This document shows, one piece after another, positions 18,072 through 26,722 of a DNA stretch of 64,000 nt. The notes below the pieces were generated by a model that saw nothing but the letters and a program-made list of their open reading frames with translations, was not told the origin of the DNA and did no database searches. Source of the DNA: Legionella geestiana. GTDB lineage: Bacteria > Pseudomonadota > Gammaproteobacteria > Legionellales > Legionellaceae. The translations under genes were made by a program, and so were the position numbers. The stretch's first letter is position 1; the number at the start of each line of letters is the position of its first letter. The stretch is taken from positions 1,416,001 through 1,480,000 of the forward strand of contig NZ_CP038271.1 in assembly GCF_004571195.1 (NCBI RefSeq). The letters run 5' to 3'.

Positions 18072-19832
18072 ATGCGAAAGGATGTCGCACCAGCGTTGTC
18101 AGGAGGCTGGACGAGGGTATGCCTGTCAGCCGCACGGGTGCTACTCGTGTCAGACGATGCTGCCTTTGCGGCCGCACTTGCGGCAGAACTTAAATCACTG
18201 CCCCATATGCGCATCAGCCTGATACGGGTGAGTGATGCACACGAAGCGCTCACGGAAATGCTGAGTCGTCAGTATCATTTGTGTTTTCTGGCGCCGGTGA
18301 CTGCTCAAACGACCGGAGTTTCGCTCGTTGAGGCGGCCTTAAAAAAAGGCTGTACAATGCCGGTGGTGTTGCTCGCATCAGAAGACACCCTCTCTGAAAA
18401 AGAGCGTATGCTTGCCGACCACCTGATGGCCTGTGTGCCCGCAACCTCCATCAACGCGCATCTCACAGAACATTTTTTACGTCATGCACATACTGTTAGG
18501 GCGTTGCAGCAGCAGGTGGATGCCCTCGAGGCCGAATTGAGAGTGCACGCTGAAATCGATACGCTCACCGGTGTCGGCAGTCGAAAACTCTTTGAAAAAG
18601 CATTACCCATGGCGCTTGAACGGTGCCAGCGTGCCGAGCAATCTCTGGCACTTCTACACATTGACCTTGACCAGTTTCGCCGTATAAACGGTATGCTCGG
18701 GCACGGTGTGGGTGACAGGGTGTTGCAGCAGGCAGGTACCCGCATTCGTTCAGTGCTGCGTCGAGTGGACAGCGTTTTTCGTTTTGGGGGAGATGAGTTT
18801 GTAGTCCTTTGCGAGGGCAATCTTAACGCACAAAACCTTGGAGGCATTGCCGGGAAAATCATTGATACCCTGGCGACTCCCTGTTTTATCGATGATATGC
18901 CCTGTCAGATTTCGGCGAGCGTAGGTATTGCACTGGCCGAAGCTCCTATTACCTGCAGCATGGACGATTTATTACGGGAAGCCGACATTGCGATGTATCG
19001 CGCGAAACGTCACGGGCGGAATAATTATCAGTTCTATGATGCGGGGTTTCTCGAAGAATTTCTCATTTACTCACAAATGACCACAGCACTCCAGTTTGCC
19101 ATTGCGCATAACGAGCTGTCGCTTTGCTACCAGCCGCTCATTGAGATGAAAAATAGCTCTACTATCGGCGTTGAGGCGCTGCTGCGCTGGAATCATCCTA
19201 CCCTTGGAGCGGTCAGTCCCGCGGAATTTATACCGGTTGCTGAAAAAACCGGGCTCATCATTCCGATTGGCGAGTGGGTGCTGCGTGAGGCGTGCATGCA
19301 GAAGCGGCGCTGGGAATTTGCCGGATTCCCCCGTCTGCGCGTGGCGGTCAACGTGTCCATTCACCAGCTGCAGCATGCGGGATTTGTGGAGTGCGTTGAG
19401 CGGATTTTGCATGAAACGGATGTCGATGCGACAGGAATTGAGCTTGAGGTTGCCGAAAACGTGCTGTCTTCTGACCGTGAAACCTGTGTGAAAACCATGA
19501 ACCGCCTGCGTGCACTCGGGGTGCATCTGGTCATAGATGATTTCGGTACCGGTTATTCCAATCTTGGCTATCTGCGCGATTTTCCTTTTGAAAAGATAAA
19601 GATAGATAAAATTTTTATTGATGAAATTGTGAGTGGCAACCGGGAACAGTGCATTGTAGAAGCCATCATTGCCATGGCAAAAAGGCTTGGGCTTGAGGTG
19701 GTGGCAGAGGGCGTGGAGACAGAAGTACAGGTTCAATACCTGCGCCGTCACCATGGAACGCAGATTCAGGGATACTATTACAGCAAGCCACTTTCGGCAA
19801 AAGATTGCACGGATTATCTGTCCAGGTTATAA
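18072..19832 (+). CDS. GGDEF-EAL protein with degenerate receiver domain
   Basis: This 586-residue protein joins a receiver-like domain (about 20-130), a diguanylate cyclase domain and a cyclic-di-GMP phosphodiesterase domain. The receiver begins ARVLLVSDDAAF, but the phosphoacceptor position reads CFLAPV, with no Asp, so phosphorylation looks lost. The cyclase site is intact (VFRFGGDEFVVL). The phosphodiesterase has GVEALLRWNH, DDFGTGYSNLGYL and VVAEGVET, but the usual ELTES metal motif reads EVAEN. No membrane segment is seen. The ATG at 18072 follows GGAG and AAGG. Both activities are plausible; which dominates is unknown. Confidence 0.9.
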   Translation: MRKDVAPALSGGWTRVCLSAARVLLVSDDAAFAAALAAELKSLPHMRISLIRVSDAHEALTEMLSRQYHLCFLAPVTAQTTGVSLVEAALKKGCTMPVVLLASEDTLSEKERMLADHLMACVPATSINAHLTEHFLRHAHTVRALQQQVDALEAELRVHAEIDTLTGVGSRKLFEKALPMALERCQRAEQSLALLHIDLDQFRRINGMLGHGVGDRVLQQAGTRIRSVLRRVDSVFRFGGDEFVVLCEGNLNAQNLGGIAGKIIDTLATPCFIDDMPCQISASVGIALAEAPITCSMDDLLREADIAMYRAKRHGRNNYQFYDAGFLEEFLIYSQMTTALQFAIAHNELSLCYQPLIEMKNSSTIGVEALLRWNHPTLGAVSPAEFIPVAEKTGLIIPIGEWVLREACMQKRRWEFAGFPRLRVAVNVSIHQLQHAGFVECVERILHETDVDATGIELEVAENVLSSDRETCVKTMNRLRALGVHLVIDDFGTGYSNLGYLRDFPFEKIKIDKIFIDEIVSGNREQCIVEAIIAMAKRLGLEVVAEGVETEVQVQYLRRHHGTQIQGYYYSKPLSAKDCTDYLSRL

Positions 19833-19997
19833 TCGATTCACTTGTGGCATAACGTAATGGCCGGACTGAGCCGGTGTTCCCCGTGAAAATCCCTCCTTTT
19901 GAATTTCAGAGCGAAGAATTTGACACTGTGTACGCCAAACGCCCAATCCAGTTGCTGCGTTCCGCAAGGGTGTGTTTAATTTAATTTGGAAAACAAA

Positions 19998-20210
19998 ATG
20001 TCTGTCAAAGAAACTGGTACCGTAAAGTGGTTTAACGATGATAAAGGGTACGGCTTCATCAGCCGTGATGAAGGTGAAGATGTATTCGTACATTTTCGTT
20101 CAATCGTAAGCGGTGCTGGTCGCAAAACGCTGCACGAAGGGCAACGCGTACAATTCGTGGTAACGAAAGGTCCTAAAGGCCTGCAGGCGGAAGACGTCAC
20201 TTCCCTGTAA
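19998..20210 (+). CDS. cold-shock protein (CspA family)
   Basis: This 70-residue single-stranded nucleic-acid-binding protein is a complete CSD fold. RNP1 is KGYGFIS and RNP2 is VFVHF, after the N-terminal GTVKWFNDD. It probably acts as an RNA chaperone. A leader of about 165 bases without another gene (19833-19997) precedes it; long structured leaders are typical of cold-shock genes, but no defined element was identified. The ATG at 19998 is preferred over an in-frame TTG at 19986. A perfect hairpin lies 20 bases after the stop. Confidence 0.94.
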   Translation: MSVKETGTVKWFNDDKGYGFISRDEGEDVFVHFRSIVSGAGRKTLHEGQRVQFVVTKGPKGLQAEDVTSL

Positions 20211-20230
20211 CCCCTCCGCTATACTCTTCG

Positions 20231-20271
20231 TCTCTCTCCCTCCCAAAGGTTTCCTGCGGGAGGGAGAGAGA
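20231..20271. repeat. 14-bp perfect hairpin after the cold-shock gene
   Basis: TCTCTCTCCCTCCC at 20231-20244 pairs fully with GGGAGGGAGAGAGA at 20258-20271 across a 13-base loop. No T-run follows (GACTTTCCCCCC), so it is not a standard Rho-independent terminator. It may stabilise the cold-shock mRNA 3' end. The rest of the 20211-20395 gap holds nothing recognisable. Confidence 0.7.
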
Positions 20272-20395
20272 GACTTTCCCCCCCTAAAAATCCGTTACAT
20301 GCCACCGACAGTGGATTTTTCATGAAGCTACTGTATTGAGCCAAAAATAAGACGGTTGTTATTTTTAAATAACACATTGTATTTAATGGAATTTC

Positions 20396-20459
20396 GGTAG
20401 GCTGGGTTGAGCGAAGCGAAGCCCGGCATCGGGTATCGCTGTTGGCCGGATGTTTTATT
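20396..20459 (+). repeat. REP element, left of the RAYT gene
   Basis: A GTAG tetranucleotide at 20397-20400 is followed by the hairpin GCTGGGTT...GAAGCCCGGC at 20401-20427 and by ATCGGGTATC and GGCCGGATGTTTTATT. The same unit appears inverted, in two copies, right of the transposase gene. GTAG plus an imperfect hairpin is the known form of REPs that RAYT transposases recognise. Confidence 0.85.
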
Positions 20460-20570
20460 AAACGTCCCTGCCTGAGCTTATCAGGCCAACAGGTACGGCA
20501 CTGGTGCTCGCCATACGCTTCTGTACCCGTTATACTGGCGACCTGCAAATGGAATGATGAATCCAACCCC

Positions 20571-21098
20571 ATGCGCCACCGAAGAGTCTGGGTGCCTAAT
20601 GCCACCTGTTTTTTTACAATGAATCTTCAAGACAGAAAGAGCGACGCTCTTACTCGCCATATTCATGCTTTGCGCCTTGCTTTTAGAACCGTTAAAGTCC
20701 GTCATCCATTTCGTTTAAACGCGATCGTTGTCATGCCTGAGCATTGCCATTTTATTATGACACTCCAGGAAAATGACTTGAATTTTTCCATGCGCATCGC
20801 GCTTATCAAGGCAACGTTTTCAAGGCAACTGACTGTTTCTGAAAATATATCTTTTTCGCGGCGTCACAGGCGTGAACGGGGTATATGGCAGCGCCGATTT
20901 TGGGATCATGTTATCAGGGATGAGCAGGATTACATGCATCATGTTCATTACATACATTTCAACCCGGTCAAACACGGTTATGTGCAAAATCCGCATGATT
21001 GGCCCTATTCAAGTATTCACCGTTTTATCACAGATGGCGCGCTTCCCGCCAATTGGGCGTGTGATGGAGATTTTGGTAACGCCACGTTTGGAGAGTGA
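20571..21098 (+). CDS. REP-associated tyrosine transposase (RAYT)
   Basis: This 175-residue Y1 transposase relative belongs to the TnpA-REP group, which nicks and moves or maintains REP sequences. The HUH-type metal motif appears as VVMPEHCHFIM (about 54-64), and the C-terminal block IWQRRFWDHVIRDEQDYMHH followed by YIHFNPVKHGYV and DWPYSS is the family signature; a Tyr in this block should be the nucleophile. The ATG at 20571 is chosen because family members begin with a similar RHRR-like stretch; the frame is open upstream into the REP. REP copies in opposite orientation flank it. It appears complete. Confidence 0.92.
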   Translation: MRHRRVWVPNATCFFTMNLQDRKSDALTRHIHALRLAFRTVKVRHPFRLNAIVVMPEHCHFIMTLQENDLNFSMRIALIKATFSRQLTVSENISFSRRHRRERGIWQRRFWDHVIRDEQDYMHHVHYIHFNPVKHGYVQNPHDWPYSSIHRFITDGALPANWACDGDFGNATFGE

Positions 21099-21112
21099 GG
21101 GGGTTATGCCTG

Positions 21113-21325
21113 GCGCTGATAAGCGCGGGATGGGATGCGCGAAAAAAACATCCGGCCTTTGGGGATACCCGATGCCGGGCTTCGCTACGCTCAACCCAGC
21201 CTACCGCACAATGGTAAATAATTAGCCGTAGCCTGCGCTGATAAGCGCGGGATGGGATGCGCAATAAAACACCCGGCCTTTGGGGATACCCGATGCCGGG
21301 CTTCGCTACGCTCAGTCCAGCATAA
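21113..21325 (-). repeat. two tandem REP units, right of the RAYT gene
   Basis: A 122-base unit beginning GCGCTGATAAGCGCGGGATG at 21113 is repeated at 21235. Each unit contains a REP in inverted orientation to the left copy: 21143-21205, ending in CCAGCCTACC (GTAGG on the minus strand), and 21263-21321, where the terminal GTAG has decayed (CCAGCATAAC). The repeat fills the gap between the transposase and glmU. Confidence 0.85.
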
Positions 21326-21335
21326 CAGCATGTTT

Positions 21336-22724
21336 TTATTGGTTTTTGGCTTCAATGGCTTTCACGGGGCGCTTCCATCCGCACACGGTTTTTTGACGGG
21401 ATTCTGTGAGGGTCAGCTCATCGGCCGGGGCATCTTTACGCAATGTTGTGCCCGCACCAATGGTGGCGTGCGCGCCTACTGTGACGGGAGCCACGAGCTG
21501 AGTGTCGGAGCCGATGAACGCTCCATCGCCAATAATCGTCTGATGTTTGTTAACGCCATCATAATTGCAGGTAATGGTACCTGCACCAATATTAACTTTT
21601 TTACCAATAGTGGCGTCACCGATATAGCTCAGGTGACTGGCCTTGCTGTGCTCAGCCATTTGAATATTTTTCGTTTCCACAAAGTTGCCGATTTTGCAGT
21701 GCGCTTCAAGGCGCGTGCCCGGGCGAAGGCGCGCAAAAGGGCCGATTGCGCAGTGCTCGCCGAGGACCGTATCTTCAAGTACGCTGTTGGCATGCACTTC
21801 GGTAAATGCGCCGATGGTGACATTGTGCAGCGTGCAGTTAGGGCCAATACGACACCCCTCGCCGATGCTGTTGTTGCCGGTAAATACCACGTTAACATCA
21901 ATAAACACATCCCGCCCGCATGTGAGTGTGCCGCGCACATCCAGCCGACTGGCATCGGCAAGGGATACGCCATTGTGCAGGAGCTGCTCGGCCATGTGGC
22001 GCTGCCACGCGCGCTCAAGGCGCTCAAGCTGCAGCCGTGAATTAACGCCCTCGACTTCCATGGGATTGAGGGCTTCCTGGGTACACACCGGAATGCCTTC
22101 CGCGAGCGCTTTGGTGAGAATTTCTGTCAGGTAATATTCGCCTTGGGCATTGTCGCAACTGAGGCGTGGCAGCCAGCGGTGCAGGTGTCTGGCACTCACG
22201 CAGCAGATGCCTGAGTAGATTTCACGAATGCCACGCTGTTCAGGCGTTGCATCTTTTTCCTCGACAATCGCAAGAATATTGCCAAGTGCATCGCGCACCA
22301 TGCGCCCTAAACCCGTGGGGTCTTTGGGGCGGGCAACGAGCAGTGCGAGCGGCTCGGTGCTGATGCTTGCCGAGTTCACAAGGTCCTTAAGGGTTTCCGT
22401 GCGAATAAGCGGCACGTCACCTGAAAGAATAAGCACCTGCGCGTCCGGGGATACAAAAGGCAATGCCTGAAGCATCGCGTGTCCCGTGCCAAGCTGTGCC
22501 GCCTGATGCACCCATTGCACGGGAAGGTCGGCAAGGGCTGCGCGGATGGTGTCGCCGCCGTGCCCGGTTATTACGTGAATGGCCGAAGGATTCAGCGCCT
22601 GTGCCGTCGTAATCACACGCTTTAACATCGGCGTACCGGCAATCGGGTGCAGCACTTTAGGCAGATTTGAGTGCATGCGCTTGCCCTGGCCTGCGGCTAA
22701 AACTACAATTTCCAAAGATTTCAT
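21336..22724 (-). CDS. glmU: bifunctional GlcNAc-1-P uridyltransferase / GlcN-1-P acetyltransferase
   Basis: GlmU makes UDP-GlcNAc for peptidoglycan and lipopolysaccharide. The 462-residue protein has the uridyltransferase domain (VVLAAGQGKRMHSNLPKVLH, with Lys in the GxGxRM...K motif, and LILSGDVPLIR) and a C-terminal left-handed beta helix for acetylation (GENCRIGPNC-like hexapeptides; RLRPGTRLEAHCKIGNFVE; catalytic His in AEHSKASHLSYIGDA). It is transcribed alone, toward the REP array. Length is normal. Confidence 0.97.
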   Translation of the reverse strand: MKSLEIVVLAAGQGKRMHSNLPKVLHPIAGTPMLKRVITTAQALNPSAIHVITGHGGDTIRAALADLPVQWVHQAAQLGTGHAMLQALPFVSPDAQVLILSGDVPLIRTETLKDLVNSASISTEPLALLVARPKDPTGLGRMVRDALGNILAIVEEKDATPEQRGIREIYSGICCVSARHLHRWLPRLSCDNAQGEYYLTEILTKALAEGIPVCTQEALNPMEVEGVNSRLQLERLERAWQRHMAEQLLHNGVSLADASRLDVRGTLTCGRDVFIDVNVVFTGNNSIGEGCRIGPNCTLHNVTIGAFTEVHANSVLEDTVLGEHCAIGPFARLRPGTRLEAHCKIGNFVETKNIQMAEHSKASHLSYIGDATIGKKVNIGAGTITCNYDGVNKHQTIIGDGAFIGSDTQLVAPVTVGAHATIGAGTTLRKDAPADELTLTESRQKTVCGWKRPVKAIEAKNQ

Positions 22725-22773
22725 GCGTCAGTTCCTTCGATGAGTCGAATGTTTGCACACAGTGCTTTTGGCA

Positions 22774-22801
22774 TTGCGAATCAGACTAAAGCTGATATCA
22801 T
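22774..22801 (+). promoter_or_regulatory. candidate sigma-70 promoter of the 22831 gene
   Basis: TTGCGA at 22774-22779 and TATCAT at 22796-22801 are spaced by 16 bases, and the start codon follows about 30 bases later behind AAGGAG. This fits a monocistronic unit for the orphan gene. Confidence 0.45.
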
Positions 22802-22830
22802 AAAAAAATTGCAACAAAAGGAGTAGTGCA

Positions 22831-24366
22831 ATGAGTAGCTCTAAGGATAATACCACCCTGTTCCTTGAACTTGCCAAGGCTTTTCTTCCAACACAGTTTT
22901 TGGCGGCAAAAGAGAGCGCCAACGGCCGGGATACCAGCTGGTCAGGGTGGATTGGTGGAAAGTTAGGCGTCAGAGACATCGAGTTATCCAAGTCAAAGCA
23001 GACCTTGCTTGAAGAATTTGCCGCGAAGTTTCACCGAATTACTTTTTCATCGTCAGTCGTTTTTGTCAGTGAATACCCGCCCCGCCCTTTGGAGCTGATT
23101 AAAAATGGAGACGTCCACGTATACGTCAACCGGGAGCGTGTCCTCGAGTGCACTTTGCGTGCCCCATGGGGGGAGGTGGTGACAGAAGTGTTACAGGAGT
23201 TTAAGACGCCTGCTCAGATTGACCGTCGTTTTATTGAAACGCACCATTACAGTATTAAAACCGCTCTGATTAACAAAGGTCTCATTCTCGAGGTAAATGA
23301 GGCACTTGCTGATTCCTGTGCTAAAGCAGTGTTGCATAATCTAATACTGCGCTGCAGAACGGCACTTAGCGATGAAGCGGGGCCAATAGGGATTGGCAAA
23401 ATGGGGGACGATCTTGACCAGCTAACGGCATTTGTTGAAACCCTGTATAAGAAATTTGAAAATGCACGCCTGTTAAGCGTACGTTATTATGAACAAGACG
23501 CTTTCACCCTCTTCAGGCGGCATGCAGGTGCCTATCTTCTGGACAAAGTCTGGAAGATGGAGAAAAAAACGGACTCCCCGTTGCCGAAATCCTGGGATTT
23601 GTACCGTTCCGCGGGTGTAGCAAAAGAAGCCATGCTCATTAAGGCGCTGGAGGCCTTGACAATGGCACTGGATGCGCTGCACCCGGATGACCGGGATGCA
23701 CGGGAAGCTGCTGTTTGTCAGGCTATCGAAAGCATCCTGTTACAAAATTATATCATTTGCCAGCAGAACGGCCTTCAGATATACATGCCGCTGTCAGCCG
23801 TGGTGAAGCTGCCATTGGGCTTAAGTTTTAGTACTTCAGCACTGGAGCCTGGTAAGGGGGAACTGGAGCAGGTATTTGAGGCCGCCTATTTGCTCATTAA
23901 TCCAGAAAAAGCAAAAGAATTTTTGGGTCAGTACATCAAGACTGTCAGAGAGGCCACAACCGGTTCATCGGTGGCCAACCCTCATTCATCACGGTTTTTT
24001 TCACCACCTGCTTCTACAGCTGCTCTGGGCTATCATCCCCAGCCGGGGTATACAGAGAGCTCCGGGTATCAAGGGCCTCGCGGCCATCTTCAGCGCAGTG
24101 AGTATTCCTCCTTTGCGGAAGCCTCAAGGTCTTCTGCATATATGCCATCGCACCTGCCGCCAGTAGGGCCTGCATATCCAGTTTTTCCTGAGCGTCCGGC
24201 CTTTCCGGGGCACGTGCCGCAACCCATGAGCCGCCCGCCGCTGCCACCAAAGCCCGCTGAATTGGCCGGCCTGCCATTATCCCCGACACCTGCTCAATAC
24301 GCGTTACCGGAAGGTGTGCAGGATACGACCCCGTCAGCCGAGCCTGCTTCACCCTCGTTCAGCTAA
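22831..24366 (+). CDS. orphan protein with proline-rich C-terminal tail
   Basis: I do not recognise this 511-residue protein. Residues 1 to about 370 look globular and mostly helical, without signal peptide or membrane segment. From about 371 to the end the chain is disordered and rich in Pro, Ser and Tyr, with runs such as PPLPPKPAELAGLPLSPTP, which resemble SH3-binding motifs of eukaryotic proteins. It has its own promoter-like sequence and a good ribosome-binding site. It ends seven bases before the convergent asparaginase gene. A secreted effector is plausible in a Legionella-like genome, but no enzymatic motif was seen. Confidence 0.75.
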   Translation: MSSSKDNTTLFLELAKAFLPTQFLAAKESANGRDTSWSGWIGGKLGVRDIELSKSKQTLLEEFAAKFHRITFSSSVVFVSEYPPRPLELIKNGDVHVYVNRERVLECTLRAPWGEVVTEVLQEFKTPAQIDRRFIETHHYSIKTALINKGLILEVNEALADSCAKAVLHNLILRCRTALSDEAGPIGIGKMGDDLDQLTAFVETLYKKFENARLLSVRYYEQDAFTLFRRHAGAYLLDKVWKMEKKTDSPLPKSWDLYRSAGVAKEAMLIKALEALTMALDALHPDDRDAREAAVCQAIESILLQNYIICQQNGLQIYMPLSAVVKLPLGLSFSTSALEPGKGELEQVFEAAYLLINPEKAKEFLGQYIKTVREATTGSSVANPHSSRFFSPPASTAALGYHPQPGYTESSGYQGPRGHLQRSEYSSFAEASRSSAYMPSHLPPVGPAYPVFPERPAFPGHVPQPMSRPPLPPKPAELAGLPLSPTPAQYALPEGVQDTTPSAEPASPSFS

Positions 24367-24373
24367 AATGCAC

Positions 24374-25399
24374 TCAGGGCTGAGCCTCGTGCAGGCTCAG
24401 CTCGCCGCAGAGCGACTGCTGCATCTGCGCGCGCACCCATTCAGCATCGTGATTTTTGCCAAGCAGGTGCAGAAGCTTGCAGTGGGCGGCTTCAGGGGTC
24501 ATGTCATGCCCGCTGACAAGGCCTGTCGTCAGGAGCGCGTGTCCGGTGGCGTACTGGTTCATTTCTACCCGTCCCTGCAGGCACTGGGTGCAGTTGACGA
24601 TAATCACGCCGCGCGCCGTGGCATCCTTGAGCAATTTCAGGAAACGCGGGTCATTGTTCTGGGCATTGCCGGCGCCATAGGTTTCAAGAATCAGCCCCTT
24701 TACCGGCTGGTGCAGAATAAAATCGAGCACATCGGTGGCAAAGCCCGGGAAGAGCCGGAAGTTCGCGATGAAATGGGATTGCAGCGGCTGCAGGTGAAAG
24801 GGTGCCGTGGGGAGGGGCAGAAGCCGCTCGTGGTTAAGTTCGATGTCAATGCCGATGCGGGCAAGTTCGGGAAAATTGGGGGAAGTGAAGGCGTTAAACC
24901 CCTGAGCGCTTGTTTTACGGGTGCGGTTGCCGCGTAAAAGTCGCTGGTTAAAGTACACGCAAACTTCGTGAAGGGGCGCGTGAGCGGCGAGCCAGAGGGA
25001 CGTAATGACATTCTCCAGCGCATCGTTGCGCACTTCGGAAAGCGGGATTTGTGAGCCGGTCAGAATGACCGGTTTTGGCAGATTTTCGAGCATGAACGCG
25101 AGTGCTGAAGCCGTGTAGGCGAGCGTGTCGGTGCCATGAAATACGACAAAGCCATCATAGTCGTTGAGGTGATCGGCAATGTCTTTTGCGATACGGTTCC
25201 AGTCATTCAGCGTCATGTTGGATGAGTCCAGCAGCGGGTCGTATTCGCGGATGGTGTAACGGGGCATGTCGGCATGTGAAAGCGTTGGAATGTCTCTCAG
25301 CATCTTTGCGACATACCCGCGTACGGGCTCATACCCCATCGGGGTTTTTTTACAGCTGATGGTGCCGCCGGTATTAAGAATCAGGATGTGTTTTTTCAT
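24374..25399 (-). CDS. ansA: type I (cytoplasmic) L-asparaginase
   Basis: The enzyme hydrolyses L-asparagine to aspartate and ammonia. The 341-residue protein has the first catalytic Thr in ILILNTGGTISCKK and the second in VVFHGTDTLAYTA, and VILTGSQIPLSEVRND after it. No signal peptide is present, so it is the cytoplasmic AnsA type rather than the periplasmic AnsB type. The start at 25399 is used because the catalytic region begins at once; the frame runs 28 codons upstream without a sensible leader. Confidence 0.92.
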   Translation of the reverse strand: MKKHILILNTGGTISCKKTPMGYEPVRGYVAKMLRDIPTLSHADMPRYTIREYDPLLDSSNMTLNDWNRIAKDIADHLNDYDGFVVFHGTDTLAYTASALAFMLENLPKPVILTGSQIPLSEVRNDALENVITSLWLAAHAPLHEVCVYFNQRLLRGNRTRKTSAQGFNAFTSPNFPELARIGIDIELNHERLLPLPTAPFHLQPLQSHFIANFRLFPGFATDVLDFILHQPVKGLILETYGAGNAQNNDPRFLKLLKDATARGVIIVNCTQCLQGRVEMNQYATGHALLTTGLVSGHDMTPEAAHCKLLHLLGKNHDAEWVRAQMQQSLCGELSLHEAQP

Positions 25400-25490
25400 G
25401 GACAGTCTGTGTAAATGCGTCAATACCCTTATTATCAGGTGAGAGGCACAAAAAATCCACAATCCGTCTGATGACGAGAACACTTACGTC

Positions 25491-25519
25491 TTGACAGTCA
25501 TGTCGGGGAGCGGTAGAAA
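25491..25519 (+). promoter_or_regulatory. candidate sigma-70 promoter of the 25551 gene
   Basis: TTGACA at 25491-25496 is followed after 17 bases by TAGAAA at 25514-25519. Transcription would begin near 25526, which argues for the start codon at 25551 rather than the in-frame TTG or ATG at 25491 and 25500. Confidence 0.5.
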
Positions 25520-25550
25520 AGAAATTAAAGCGTGCAACAGAGAGAGCGGC

Positions 25551-26636
25551 ATGCCAGAGACTGTTGAAACATGCGAAAAGACCACGGCAGCCATTCTTGA
25601 GCCGCTGCAGCGGCGGCGGGAGCAGTGTGCGGGCGCGCAGGCGCTTGTCAGAAAGGTGATAAGCGACCACTTCATGACCTCTGAAAAACTGAAGCAGGAT
25701 GGTCTTGTTGAGGCGCATATCCGGGCAGGAATGTTAACTTCGCTGGACACCAGCCTCAACCATCCCTTAATGCTCGATGCCTGTATCAAGGCCTGTTTCC
25801 CGGACCTTAGGCTTGAGGCGAGCGGCATGTATGCCTATAACGCTTCAAGGGCGTTACCTGAGGGAGCCGCACGCTGGTATGAAGAGCTGGCCATTTCCTT
25901 CAGTGTATTGCGCACCATCTTAAGCCTCGACTTACTGTGCTGCTGGTGCATGGAAGACCCTTTTCTCGATACGAGCTCTGAACGTGCCTGCTTCGAGGCC
26001 GCAGAGACGTTGTCCCAGAGATACGCTAATGCCGATGCGTCACGCCTGCCGGTATTTTTTCACGCCCTTAATGAGCAGGGATTAAAGATTGACGCATTGT
26101 TTTCGCAGACAGAGAAGGGACGGGAGCACTTCATCAGCAAACTGGCAGGGGGCACCGCTGCCGTGACCGAACTGCTGCATAAGGCATGTACGATGCTTGA
26201 GGCATCTTATCGCGCCTGCAAAAACACCTACAGGCTCTGGATGGTGTGGGATACCCCCTGGCACCGGACATTGAAGCAGCTTACTGCAGCCCTCGTTGAC
26301 AACCAGTACACCTGCTCCACGCGCGAGGGAACGCTGACCATTTATCCTGCCTACCGGAAGGCGCTTCATGCAGATTTTGTTGCCTTTAACGATAAGGCGC
26401 TTCAATGCTTTCCAGAACTGCGGCGTGCATTGCTGGTTAATGCTTCACATAAGAATCAAACGCTTCGTACTTCGATTCAGGCGATGGCCTCTCAGCAACG
26501 CATCAGCCTTGAGGAACTGCCTCGATTCTTTGCTGAATATTCGCCAGACCCGCATCTCCCGGTGGCAGGATACCTGGAGTGTGCGTCAATGGCACCGGAA
26601 AGAACATCCGTCGCATCGTCTTCCTCGCCGGTTTAA
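25551..26636 (+). CDS. orphan alpha-helical cytosolic-type protein
   Basis: I do not recognise this 361-residue protein. It appears almost wholly helical, is rich in Cys and Leu (ILSLDLLCCWCMED around 140-155), lacks a signal peptide or clear membrane helix, and ends in a Ser-rich tail (RTSVASSSSPV). The start is placed at 25551 behind AGAGAG because a promoter-like sequence covers the earlier in-frame codons. It sits alone between the divergent ansA and a parS-like site. An effector or regulatory role is possible, without direct evidence. Confidence 0.68.
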   Translation: MPETVETCEKTTAAILEPLQRRREQCAGAQALVRKVISDHFMTSEKLKQDGLVEAHIRAGMLTSLDTSLNHPLMLDACIKACFPDLRLEASGMYAYNASRALPEGAARWYEELAISFSVLRTILSLDLLCCWCMEDPFLDTSSERACFEAAETLSQRYANADASRLPVFFHALNEQGLKIDALFSQTEKGREHFISKLAGGTAAVTELLHKACTMLEASYRACKNTYRLWMVWDTPWHRTLKQLTAALVDNQYTCSTREGTLTIYPAYRKALHADFVAFNDKALQCFPELRRALLVNASHKNQTLRTSIQAMASQQRISLEELPRFFAEYSPDPHLPVAGYLECASMAPERTSVASSSSPV

Positions 26637-26639
26637 GAA

Positions 26640-26655
26640 TGTTCCACGTGAAGCA
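26640..26655. promoter_or_regulatory. candidate parS centromere site
   Basis: TGTTCCACGTGAAGCA differs at one position from the parS consensus TGTTNCACGTGAAACA bound by ParB. It is intergenic, immediately after the 25551 gene, and about 18 kb from parAB of this window. ParB loads at such sites and spreads along neighbouring DNA. Confidence 0.55.
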
Positions 26656-26722
26656 TCCATTGCCAAACCCTTGTCATCTGTGAAAAAATCAAGGCATTAC
26701 GGTGTTTACGTGTGTGCTTTTC

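Noticed and set aside
24379-24401. Nine-base-pair hairpin at the end of the asparaginase gene as terminator.
   Set aside because: The stem lies inside coding sequence and no T-run follows closely on either strand.
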